DNA of 64,000 bases, taken from contig NZ_OZ075110.1 in the NCBI RefSeq assembly GCF_964186625.1, forward strand, positions 506,285 through 570,284, written 5' to 3'. Position 1 is the first letter of the stretch, and each line of letters opens with the position of its first letter. Below are positions 56,288 through 64,000 of this stretch, piece by piece. The translations under genes were made by a program, and so were the position numbers. Source of the stretch: Asticcacaulis sp. MM231 (lineage in GTDB: Bacteria; Pseudomonadota; Alphaproteobacteria; Caulobacterales; Caulobacteraceae). The notes under the pieces are model-generated. The model saw nothing but the letters and a program-made list of their open reading frames with translations, was not told where the DNA came from and searched no databases.

Positions 56288-58228
56288 ATGGACAGTACAG
56301 AGCGGTCACCTACCACCTATGTGTCTAACAAAGACCTCGACCTTATTACGCTGGGGCGTTCCAGCGTTGACCTTTATGGTCAACAGATCGGCGGTCGTCT
56401 GGAGGATATGTCCTCTTTCGCTAAATATGTTGGGGGCAGCCCCACCAATACAGCTATAGGCGCCTCACGCCTTGGACTAAGGTCCGGCCTCATCACCCGG
56501 GTTGGTGCTGACCATATGGGGCGCTTCATTCTTGAACAACTCGTTCAAGAAAACATTGATACCCAAGGCGTGACGACAGATCAGGAGCGCCTGACGGCGC
56601 TTGTTCTCTTAGGTATCGTCAACAAAGACACGTTCCCACTGATATTCTACCGCGAAAACTGCGCGGATATGGCGCTCCAATCTGATCATCTTGACGCTGC
56701 CTGGATTGGATCTGCACGCGCGCTTTTGATAAATGGCACACATCTGTCGCGTGATCAGCCGCGTCAAGCCAGTCTGGAGGCGGCGCGCCTGATACGCGAA
56801 GCAGGCGGCAAGCTGATTTTTGACATTGATTACCGGCCTGTCCTTTGGAACCTTCTGCCGAAAGACAATGGTGAGCTGCGTTACATCGAGGAAGGTTCTG
56901 TCACCCAAACCCTGCAGAGTGTGGCTGCGCTTTGCGATGTCATTATTGGCACCGAGGACGAGATTCGTATTTTGGGCGGCCGCGATGATATCGGTCTTGC
57001 ACTCGACGCCATACGTGCGCTGACACAGGCTCTGATCGTCGTGAAGACGGGCGCCAAGGGGTGCACAATCTTGTCCGGAGCGCCGGAGCGTCGCATAGAT
57101 GTGCCGGGGTTTGCTGTCGATGTACTCAATGTTTTGGGGGCGGGGGATGCTTTTGCAGCCGGCTTTCTGAAGGCGTGGCTTACGGGGCAAGACCTTTATA
57201 CCTGTGGTTTATGGGGGAATGCGTGTGGGGCCATCGTTGTCTCCCGTCACGGCTGCTCTCCGGCCATGCCGACGCAGGACGAACTGACGTATTTTATGTC
57301 AGCCGCAACCTATCCCTTGCCACCTGAAGCGCAGGCGCAACTCGACCACATACACTGGGCGAGCACCCGACGATCAAAATATGACGAATTGACCGTCCTG
57401 GCGATCGACCACCGCGATCAGTTTGAGGAGATCGCTGCAGAACTGGCTGTGGGGGCTGAGCGCATTTCGGACTTCAAGCAACTCGCCGTAAAAGCCCTGC
57501 ATGCGACGGCAAAGGGCGCTCCGGGCTTCGGTGTTTTACTGGATAGCCGATATGGTTCGGTGGCCCTGGATGAGGCTGCGAAGCTGGGCTACTGGATCGG
57601 TAGGCCGATAGAGACCCCGAAATCCCGCCCGCTGACATTTGAGTCTTCGGCCGATGTTGGCATGGAAATCTTGCGCTGGCCGAGCAACCAGGTCGTCAAA
57701 TGCCTGATCTATTATCATCCTGATGACGATCCGGTTCTGCAGGCGGCACAAGAGGCGCAAGTTTTACGTCTGTTTGACGCCTGCCGACAGACTGGCCACG
57801 AGCTGATCCTTGAGGTGATTCTGCCGACGGATATTGAGGCCGGAGATGATACAGTGGCGCGTGCCATGCGACGTCTTTATGAGATCGGTATAAAACCCGA
57901 CTGGTGGAAGCTTGAGCCCGCCGTCAGCCAGGTCGCATGGGATAATATCTCTGCCGTTATTCAAGACTGCGATCCGCTCTGCCATGGGGTTGTTCTGCTT
58001 GGCCTGTCGGCCCCCTCCGAGAGCCTGGTTGAGGCGTTTCGAGTGGCGGCGGCCTATCCGTGTATCAAGGGCTTCGCTATCGGTCGCACCATCTTCCACG
58101 ATGTCGCGGTTGAGTGGTTCCGTGATCGCTTAAGTGACGAACAAGCGATTGCAGCCATGGCACAAAAGCTGTCTAATCTGGTCCATGCCTGGCGTACAGC
58201 GCGCCAGGTGTTGGAGCCAGCAGCGTGA
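56288..58228 (+). CDS. iolC: 5-dehydro-2-deoxygluconokinase fused to DUF2090 (IolC)
   Basis: A 646-residue two-domain protein. The PfkB kinase (about 15-345) has GRSSVDLYGQQIGGRLEDM, SPTNTAIGASRLGL and the anion hole NVLGAGDAFAAGF. The DUF2090 aldolase-like domain (about 360-640) has TVLAIDHRDQFEEIA and EVILPTDIEA. IolC phosphorylates 5-dehydro-2-deoxygluconate; the fused domain is known in proteobacterial IolC and may act on the phosphorylated product. ATG 56288 follows GAGGAAG; the frame opening at 56267 is less likely. iolD overlaps its stop by 4 bases. Confidence 0.94.
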   Translation: MDSTERSPTTYVSNKDLDLITLGRSSVDLYGQQIGGRLEDMSSFAKYVGGSPTNTAIGASRLGLRSGLITRVGADHMGRFILEQLVQENIDTQGVTTDQERLTALVLLGIVNKDTFPLIFYRENCADMALQSDHLDAAWIGSARALLINGTHLSRDQPRQASLEAARLIREAGGKLIFDIDYRPVLWNLLPKDNGELRYIEEGSVTQTLQSVAALCDVIIGTEDEIRILGGRDDIGLALDAIRALTQALIVVKTGAKGCTILSGAPERRIDVPGFAVDVLNVLGAGDAFAAGFLKAWLTGQDLYTCGLWGNACGAIVVSRHGCSPAMPTQDELTYFMSAATYPLPPEAQAQLDHIHWASTRRSKYDELTVLAIDHRDQFEEIAAELAVGAERISDFKQLAVKALHATAKGAPGFGVLLDSRYGSVALDEAAKLGYWIGRPIETPKSRPLTFESSADVGMEILRWPSNQVVKCLIYYHPDDDPVLQAAQEAQVLRLFDACRQTGHELILEVILPTDIEAGDDTVARAMRRLYEIGIKPDWWKLEPAVSQVAWDNISAVIQDCDPLCHGVVLLGLSAPSESLVEAFRVAAAYPCIKGFAIGRTIFHDVAVEWFRDRLSDEQAIAAMAQKLSNLVHAWRTARQVLEPAA

Positions 58229-60069
58229 CATCAACCCGACAAACGGCGGCACAGGCGATTGTCCGCTTTCTTTCGAATCAATATGTTGACGTAGATGGCT
58301 TGGTGCTGCCCTATTTTGCGGGCGTGTGGGCCATCTTTGGTCATGGCAATGTGGCAGGACTTGGCGAGGCGCTTTATGACGTGCGCGAAACCTTGCCAAC
58401 CTACCGTGCGCATAATGAGCAGGCGATGGCCCATGCAGCGATCGCCTTCGCCAAACAAAAAGCCCGCCGGCAGGCCTTCGTCTGCACGACGTCCATAGGT
58501 CCTGGTGCGACAAACATGGTGACGGCGGCGGCGCTGGCCCATATCAATCGCCTGCCCGTTCTTTTTCTTCCTGGCGATGTTTACGCCAATCGCCGGCCCG
58601 ATCCGGTGCTGCAGCAGATCGAAGACTTTGGTGACGCAACCGTTTCTGCCAATGCCTGTTTTCGGCCTGTGTCTGCCTATTTTGATCAGATCACCCGTCC
58701 AGAGCAAATTCTCTCGGCCCTGCCGCGCGCGATGTCCACCCTGACCGATCCTGCCCGCTGCGGCCCTGTTACGCTGTGTCTCTGTCAGGATGTCCAGGCA
58801 GAAGCGTATGACTATCCGGACAGCTTTTTTGACAAGCGGGTATGGAGCATCCGCCGCCCGGCGCCCGATGCCGCTGAACTGGCGAATCTGGTGTCTCGGC
58901 TTAAGGCGGCGACGTCGCCGGTCTTGATCATAGGCGGGGGTGTAAAATACGCTCTGGCGGAGACAGCCCTATCGGATCTGGCGCTTCGTCATGGTTTGCC
59001 ATTTGCAGAAACGCAAGCCGGGAAGGGGGCCATACCCTGGGATCACCCGTGCAATCTGGGTGGCTTGGGCGTGACAGGATCACAAGCCGCAAATCTCGCA
59101 GTACAAAACGCGGATCTGATCGTTGGAATCGGTACCCGGTTGCAGGACTTTACGACGGGATCAGCCGGTCTTTTCGGGGTCAATGCCAAACTGATTCAGA
59201 TTAATATCGCCGCATATGACGCGCATAAGTTTGCAGCCGAGACGGTAGTTGGGGACGCAAAGGTGGTTATGGAGGGTTTATCCGCCGCCCTGGACGGTTG
59301 GGTGGCGACGTCTTCTAAAAGCTTGCAGGCGGCTCGTAGTGCATGGACGGCGAGCGTAGACTCAGCCTTGCTGCCACCCGTCTCAGGCCCGCCCAATGAA
59401 ACACAGGTTCTGGGGGCGCTGTGGCGTCAGGCCGGTGATGATGCCGTTGTTGTCGGTGCCGCCGGGGGGCTCCCCGGTGATATGCAAAAGGTCTGGAGAA
59501 CCAAAACGTCGGGGGGATACCATATGGAATATGGATATTCCTGCATGGGGTATGAAATTGCCGGAGGTGTGGGCGTCAAGATGGCTTCGCCCGAACGCGA
59601 GGTTTATGTACTGGTAGGCGATGGAAGCTACCTGATGATGAATGCCGAGATTGCCACGGCGGTGATGATGGGCATTAAAATTATCATCATTCTGATCGAT
59701 AATGGGGGATACGGTTGTATACACCGGCTACAAACCTCTACAGGCAGCCAGCCCTTCAACAATCGATTTACAGAGTCTTATCACCGCACGTTGCCAGCGA
59801 TTGATTTCGTGGCCCATGCCCGCAGCCTTGGCGCCTATGCCGAAAAAGCCACCACGATCACTGAATTTGAGGCAGCCCTTGTCCAGGCGCAGGCGCGCGA
59901 CCTGACCTCTGTCCTTGTTATCGAATCGGATCCGGATGTATCCTCATCCCTGGGCGGTGCGTGGTGGGATGTGGCCATTGCGGAAGTGTCGCAAACAGCG
60001 GCTGTCCGTGAAGCACGCGGGCGCTACGATAAAAAAATCAATCATATCAGGAGGAGACAGCGCAAATGA
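58225..60069 (+). CDS. iolD: 3D-trihydroxycyclohexane-1,2-dione hydrolase (IolD)
   Basis: A 614-residue thiamin-diphosphate enzyme. It has the N-terminal catalytic Glu region in YRAHNEQAMAHAAIAFAK, the central Rossmann-like domain (SPVLIIGGGVKYAL) and the C-terminal ThDP motif GDGSYLMMNAEIATA followed by IIILIDNGGYGCIHRLQ. It opens the ring of the IolE product to 5-deoxyglucuronate. It lies in a tight operon, overlapping iolC and iolE by 4 bases each. The length is normal for the family. Confidence 0.95.
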   Translation: MTSTRQTAAQAIVRFLSNQYVDVDGLVLPYFAGVWAIFGHGNVAGLGEALYDVRETLPTYRAHNEQAMAHAAIAFAKQKARRQAFVCTTSIGPGATNMVTAAALAHINRLPVLFLPGDVYANRRPDPVLQQIEDFGDATVSANACFRPVSAYFDQITRPEQILSALPRAMSTLTDPARCGPVTLCLCQDVQAEAYDYPDSFFDKRVWSIRRPAPDAAELANLVSRLKAATSPVLIIGGGVKYALAETALSDLALRHGLPFAETQAGKGAIPWDHPCNLGGLGVTGSQAANLAVQNADLIVGIGTRLQDFTTGSAGLFGVNAKLIQINIAAYDAHKFAAETVVGDAKVVMEGLSAALDGWVATSSKSLQAARSAWTASVDSALLPPVSGPPNETQVLGALWRQAGDDAVVVGAAGGLPGDMQKVWRTKTSGGYHMEYGYSCMGYEIAGGVGVKMASPEREVYVLVGDGSYLMMNAEIATAVMMGIKIIIILIDNGGYGCIHRLQTSTGSQPFNNRFTESYHRTLPAIDFVAHARSLGAYAEKATTITEFEAALVQAQARDLTSVLVIESDPDVSSSLGGAWWDVAIAEVSQTAAVREARGRYDKKINHIRRRQRK

Positions 60070-60974
60070 CGATTCGCTTTGGGGTCAGCCCTATCGCCTG
60101 GATTAATGACGACATGCCTGAACTTGGGGCAGAGACATCTTTGCAGCAGGTTCTGCAAGACGCCCAGGCGATTGGCTTTGTTGGCATCGAACTCGGAGGG
60201 CGCTTCCCTAAGGCGCCCGAAAGCCTGAAACCTCTTTTGGAGACGTACAGTCTGGATCTCGTGGGGGGCTGGTATAGCGCTTCACTCCTGACGCGTACCG
60301 CGCAAGAAGAGATCGAGGCCCTGCAACCCCATCTGGCCCTTCTTAAGGCTATGAACTGTTCAGTGTTTATCATTGCCGAAACCAGCAATGCGATTCATGG
60401 TCAGCGTGAAACAGCTTTGCAGGAGAGGCCGCATTTAACTGAGGCGCAATGGCGCGTGTTCGGTCAACGGCTTACGGAAGTGGCTGACTATATTTATGCG
60501 CAGGGGTTGAAATGCGCTTACCACTATCATCTCGGGACGGTGGTTCAGGATAAGGCCGACCTGGCCGCTTTTTTTACCTGTACCGGGCCACAGGTTGGCA
60601 TAACACTCGATACTGGCCATGCAGTTCTGGGAGGCATTGACCCTTTTGATGTCATCGAACACCATGCCGATCGCATACAACACGTCCATGCCAAGGATAT
60701 TCGCCAGAGCATCTTTGATGAGACGGCGGGGCAGGCCGACAGCTTTCTGAATGGGGTGCTGGCAGGCATGTTTACCGTACCCGGAGATGGCAGTATCGAT
60801 TTCGCACGCCTCTTTAGCGCCCTTGCCAAAATAGGTTACGACGGATGGATTATTGTTGAAGCGGAGCAGGATCCCAAAAGGGCAGATCCGCGATTGTATG
60901 CGCAGAAGGGATTGGATACCCTTAAGCACCTGTCACAAGCCGCCGGCCTTTCGGAATTGGCCCTAAACCCATGA
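60066..60974 (+). CDS. iolE: 2-keto-myo-inositol dehydratase (IolE)
   Basis: A 302-residue TIM-barrel enzyme of the xylose isomerase-like superfamily. It starts GVSPIAWINDDMPELG, a characteristic IolE segment, followed by GFVGIELGGRFP. The metal-binding region has YHYHLGTVVQ, LDTGHAVLGG and VHAKDIRQ, with a terminal Glu in IIVEAEQDP. It dehydrates 2-keto-myo-inositol to the dione hydrolysed by IolD. A strong ribosome binding site (AGGAGGAGA) lies inside the end of iolD. Confidence 0.95.
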   Translation: MTIRFGVSPIAWINDDMPELGAETSLQQVLQDAQAIGFVGIELGGRFPKAPESLKPLLETYSLDLVGGWYSASLLTRTAQEEIEALQPHLALLKAMNCSVFIIAETSNAIHGQRETALQERPHLTEAQWRVFGQRLTEVADYIYAQGLKCAYHYHLGTVVQDKADLAAFFTCTGPQVGITLDTGHAVLGGIDPFDVIEHHADRIQHVHAKDIRQSIFDETAGQADSFLNGVLAGMFTVPGDGSIDFARLFSALAKIGYDGWIIVEAEQDPKRADPRLYAQKGLDTLKHLSQAAGLSELALNP

Positions 60975-61795
60975 GCCATCTGAAGGTTAAATCAGCGCCT
61001 TGCGACGAGTTTGGCGTTGTGATTGATATCACGCCTGAATCCGCAGGTTGGAAACACGTCGGTTTTCGTATGGTGAAGTTGCTGGCTGGCCAGACTTATC
61101 GTGGACGGGAAGCCAGTCGTGAAGCTTGTCTAGTGGTCTTGAGCGGTGATGCGCATATCACCGTGCGGGAAACAGACTTCGGTCGCGTGGGGGGACGCAA
61201 GACCGTATTCGAGGATGTCGCCCCGGGTGCCGTCTATGTGCCGCCGGATGAGCCATATAGGGTGGTGGCTGAAAGTGCTGTTGAACTCGCCGTCTGCACA
61301 GCCCCCGGGAGCGCAGGCTTTTCAGCGCGGACGATTTCGCAGGACGAGATGGTGCGCCAGGTGCGAGGCACGGGCACCAATACCCGATATGTACGTAATA
61401 TTTTGCCCGAAGATCAGCCCGCTTTTAGCCTGCTGGTGGTTGAGGTTGTTACACCCGGCGGTCATTGGTCGAGTTATCCCCCTCACAAACACGATAGCGC
61501 GAGACCGGGAGATGAAACGGCGCTGGAGGAGACCTATTATCATCGCATCAATCCCCGACAGGGGTTTGCCTGTCAGCGCGTATATACAGATGACCGACGC
61601 TTAGATGAAATGATTCTGGTTGAGGATGAGGACGTGGTGATGGTGCCGGAGGGCTATCACCCCGTCAGCGCGGCTCACGGCTACGATCTTTATTATCTCA
61701 ATGTCATGGCAGGGCCAACGAGGGCATGGCTTTTCCACAATGATCGTGATCACGCATGGATGCTCTCAGACTCGGCTCAATCTGCGGTGCGTTAA
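60971..61795 (+). CDS. iolB: 5-deoxy-glucuronate isomerase (IolB)
   Basis: A 274-residue bicupin. Conserved blocks: SGDAHITVRETDFG, YVPPDEPYRVVAES and the metal-site stretch SSYPPHKHDSARPGDETALE (HxH...E), followed by YYHRINPRQGFACQRVYTDD and VPEGYHPVSAAHGYDLYYLN. It converts 5-deoxyglucuronate to 5-dehydro-2-deoxygluconate, the IolC substrate. It is the last gene of the operon; iolA is not in the window. Confidence 0.95.
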   Translation: MSHLKVKSAPCDEFGVVIDITPESAGWKHVGFRMVKLLAGQTYRGREASREACLVVLSGDAHITVRETDFGRVGGRKTVFEDVAPGAVYVPPDEPYRVVAESAVELAVCTAPGSAGFSARTISQDEMVRQVRGTGTNTRYVRNILPEDQPAFSLLVVEVVTPGGHWSSYPPHKHDSARPGDETALEETYYHRINPRQGFACQRVYTDDRRLDEMILVEDEDVVMVPEGYHPVSAAHGYDLYYLNVMAGPTRAWLFHNDRDHAWMLSDSAQSAVR

Positions 61796-61811
61796 CGCAC
61801 CAGAGGAAGCG

Positions 61812-62150
61812 TCATAGCGTATGGCTTTGCCAATATGCCAAATCAAAGCCGACCTGACGATGAGCGGCCTCGGCTTTTAGCAACCCGGTCAGGATCTCGG
61901 TGATGGAACGGTTGCGTCGGAAGCCAATCGTGACGGCCCTTGTCGTGTTTTTCCTGAATTCGATTTCTGGATTACCGAATCTGAAAATTGTCGGCGAGAA
62001 TGAGGTCGAAATACCGACCAACAAAACGCTCCACTTCTCCGGCTAAGCGTTCGCGGTTGGGGCAATCTGGCGGCACTTGACGTATTAACTGACGTGCTCT
62101 CACATCGTCCGTCCCGGAGCGTGGCTTTGACGCGGCGCTGAATGAGTCTT
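61812..62150 (-). pseudogene. unrecognised gene remnant (frameshifted)
   Basis: On the minus strand, one frame reads RARQLIRQVPPDCPNRERLA followed by GEVERFVGRYFDLILADNFQ, then stops near 61979. A second frame continues FRRNRSITEILTGLLKAEAA and HRQVGFDLAYWQSHTL to 61812. Composition and helix-like periodicity look coding, and joining the two frames with a frameshift gives about 105 residues. I cannot name a family. It fills part of the gap 61796-62310. Confidence 0.25.
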
Positions 62151-62310
62151 AAAAAAGCGAAATGCCCTAGTCATTTTTATTTGTCTGACTATATTGCTGG
62201 CTGCTAAACGTCTTAAGAGTTCAATAGCGAACAATAAATACAGGGAACACGGACACGACGCTCTGCTTGAGAATAACATTATCTGAGGCCCAGAGTTTGT
62301 CCGTGTAAGA

Positions 62311-63360
62311 ATGAAAATGAATACTTTTTCACGCCGCCGTTTCCTTATTGCAACTGTCGGCACTGGTCTCATCACGCCTGAGATAGCTGCTAGGGCGGCG
62401 GACACGGCCAGCGTGAAAATCGTTAATCCGCTGGTACGTCAGCGCGCCGATGCTCAGATATTTCGGCATGATGACGGCTGGTATTATATGATGGCTTCGG
62501 TACCGGAATATGATCGACTGGTGATCCGACGGTCGAGGACGCTGGCGGGCTTGCGAGACGCTCAGGAGGTCCTCGTCTGGCGCCGCCCGGAAAGCGGCAA
62601 ACTGGCCGGTTATATCTGGGCGCCGGAACTGCACTGGTTTGACGGCCGTTGGCACATATATTTCGCTGCGGGTGATGGTGACGACAAGTTCCATATCCGA
62701 ACCTATGTTCTCTCTAATTCCGCTAAAAATCCGCTCAGCGGCCAATGGGCGTTTCTGGGGGCGTTAGAAACGCCATGGGATAGCTTCAATCTCGATGCGA
62801 CAAGTTTTGTTCACAAAGGGGTACGGTATCTGTGCTGGGCTCAGCATGAACCTGGCATTGATACCAATAGTAATATCTATCTGGCGCCCTTGGCCGGCCC
62901 TACGACCTTTGCGGCCAAACCGGTTCGGTTGTCGATACCGACGCTGCCATGGGAAATTATCGGCTACAAGGTCAATGAAGGTCCGGCGCTTCTGGCGCGC
63001 CATGGGCGATTATTCCTGACCTATTCGGCCTCAGCCACGGATGCGAACTATTGCCTGGGTATGCTGACGGCCAATGAACACGCGGACATCATGGAGCCGT
63101 CCTCATGGGCGAAATCGCCGGCGCCGGTGTTCAGGAGTTCCCCTGAGCATAATATCTGGGGGCCAGGTCACAACGGGTTTGCCGTCGATGAAAAAGGCCG
63201 CGATATGTTGGTTTATCACGCCCGTGACTATCGTGATATCAAGGGGGATCCGCTGTTTGATCCTAACCGTCACACACGTATTCAGGTCATCCGTTATAGC
63301 GCAGATGGCGTGCCAGATTTTGGCGTACCTGCCGCGATCGGGCCGCTTGCCGACACGTAG
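62311..63360 (+). CDS. GH43 family glycoside hydrolase
   Basis: A 349-residue five-bladed propeller enzyme with a Tat-like signal (FSRRRFLIATVGTGLITPEI). The catalytic base is D47 in QRADAQIFRHDDGWYYM. WAPELHWFDGRWHIYFAAG is the usual second block, and the acid Glu is in KVNEGPALLARHGRLFLTYS (E223). GH43 members cleave arabinosides, xylosides or beta-galactosides. The nearest relatives by motif are exo-acting arabinofuranosidase-like forms, but specificity is uncertain. It is separated from iolB by about 515 bases, so it likely has its own promoter. Confidence 0.9.
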   Translation: MKMNTFSRRRFLIATVGTGLITPEIAARAADTASVKIVNPLVRQRADAQIFRHDDGWYYMMASVPEYDRLVIRRSRTLAGLRDAQEVLVWRRPESGKLAGYIWAPELHWFDGRWHIYFAAGDGDDKFHIRTYVLSNSAKNPLSGQWAFLGALETPWDSFNLDATSFVHKGVRYLCWAQHEPGIDTNSNIYLAPLAGPTTFAAKPVRLSIPTLPWEIIGYKVNEGPALLARHGRLFLTYSASATDANYCLGMLTANEHADIMEPSSWAKSPAPVFRSSPEHNIWGPGHNGFAVDEKGRDMLVYHARDYRDIKGDPLFDPNRHTRIQVIRYSADGVPDFGVPAAIGPLADT

Positions 63361-63426
63361 CTATTGATGGCTATGTGTGAAGCGGCGTCCAAAGCAGGAC
63401 GCGCGTGAAATCCAGTCGCTGTTAGA

Positions 63427-63474
63427 TCACAAAGTTTTTTTGTGAGGCGTCGACGTCTGATCGGCGCCGATCAG
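63427..63474. promoter_or_regulatory. two palindromes in the 3' intergenic region
   Basis: TCACAAA, GTTTT, TTTGTGA (63427-63445) is a 7-bp stem-loop, possibly a GH43 terminator. Twelve bases on, CTGATCGGCGCCGATCAG (63457-63474) is a perfect 18-base palindrome resembling a LacI-family operator. The rest of 63361-63988 is AT-rich with no supported gene. Confidence 0.4.
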
Positions 63475-63989
63475 GACACGCCTGTGCATCCATCATAGCG
63501 TTGAAACGAAAATCTTGCAGGTGGCATTTTGGACATCGATCCACAGGCGGGAACCACCTTATGATTTCGGATATGATCCGGCATGATCGGAACACGATCT
63601 AATGCCCGTAAGGTCATGTGACCAGTCTATATCCGCTCAATAAATCGCATTTAATCAATTTGTCTGTGGGTTGGCTCAGCCGCGATGGCTGCCGCGCGGC
63701 GGTGTCATCATGATTGACACAATAAGGCGACGCCTGTTGCAAACTGTAAAACGCTTTCGGTGGCCACCTGTATCTTCCATATAAAATATACTTATATTCT
63801 ACAGCATGTTGGTGGAAATGCCACGCGGTTTCACGCGAGAAAAACGTCTGAAAAAATGTCTCTTTTCGAACACATGTTACCAGCAATCGAAAATTTTCTC
63901 TTCTCTGTAATGATTGGCTCTTGAAAAATAAATAATATTGTCGGACATAACTGGCATAAAATAAACGCATTAATTCATAGTGCGTATCA

Positions 63990-64000
63990 CGGAGGAAACA
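63990..64000 (+). promoter_or_regulatory. ribosome binding site of a gene starting beyond the window
   Basis: The window ends with CACGGAGGAAACA, a strong Shine-Dalgarno at the right distance for a start codon just past 64000. A long AT-rich upstream region precedes it, as before the TonB receptor gene. Confidence 0.6.

Noticed and set aside
63614..63970. 118-residue minus-strand frame near the right end
   Set aside because: AT-rich sequence with no ribosome binding site; more likely the upstream region of the next gene.
1..64000. CRISPR arrays, rRNA operons, complete prophage or replication origin
   Set aside because: No regularly spaced repeats, rRNA-like sequence, phage structural genes or DnaA-box cluster were seen.

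Overview
The window looks like a chromosomal segment of an alphaproteobacterium, most likely from the Caulobacteraceae (Asticcacaulis or Caulobacter type). This is inferred from four things: a TonB-receptor and glycoside hydrolase lifestyle, an RpiR-controlled iolCDEB operon with GGAA/TTCC palindromes, a tryptophan-halogenase-like gene inside a sugar locus, and moderately high GC with short overlapping genes. No rRNA, complete tRNA or CRISPR array was seen.

Region 1 (1-11.7 kb) is an accessory region full of toxin-antitoxin modules and insertion-sequence scars. It holds a 5'-truncated TPR glycosyltransferase-like gene, a broken AbiEii gene, and a hipBA pair whose HipA carries an extra C-terminal Ig-like domain. 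It also holds a parD with a dead parE, a secreted protein of unknown function and a PadR regulator. A VbhA-like antitoxin follows, with its fic partner cut by an IS110 remnant, then a second hipBA pair with repeated operators, a DUF1835-type gene and an exonuclease fragment. Region 2 (12.0-15.1 kb) has two tandem type-B carboxylesterases.

Region 3 (15.5-33.2 kb) is the most interesting part. It is a compact plus-strand biosynthetic cluster with many zero-gap or 4-base-overlap junctions: ferritin-like protein, Sfp-type phosphopantetheinyl transferase, PhyH-type dioxygenase, MFS transporter, FAAL-ACP-C-A-PCP synthetase, KS-ACP-C-like protein without an acyltransferase, luciferase-like monooxygenase, hotdog protein lacking the FabZ histidine, ABC exporter, UGT-like glycosyltransferase and FkbM methyltransferase. 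The logic suggests an exported, glycosylated and possibly O-methylated lipo-amino-acid/polyketide. I do not recognise a described cluster with this exact layout.

Region 4 (33.5-37.7 kb) has a SWIM/SNF2 helicase and another IS110 scrap. Region 5 (37.7-49.7 kb) is a probable alpha-mannan utilisation locus: GH2, GH76 and a tryptophan-halogenase-like flavoprotein in one likely operon, a convergent DMT permease, and a TonB-dependent receptor followed by GH92 with a strong terminator between them. Region 6 (50.1-63.4 kb) is a myo-inositol locus with divergent operons. The minus operon is iolG-like dehydrogenase, APC permease, PfkB kinase and GH4. The plus side is RpiR regulator, iolC-DUF2090, iolD, iolE and iolB, then a GH43 enzyme. 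The end of the window holds an upstream region and ribosome binding site for a gene that starts beyond it.
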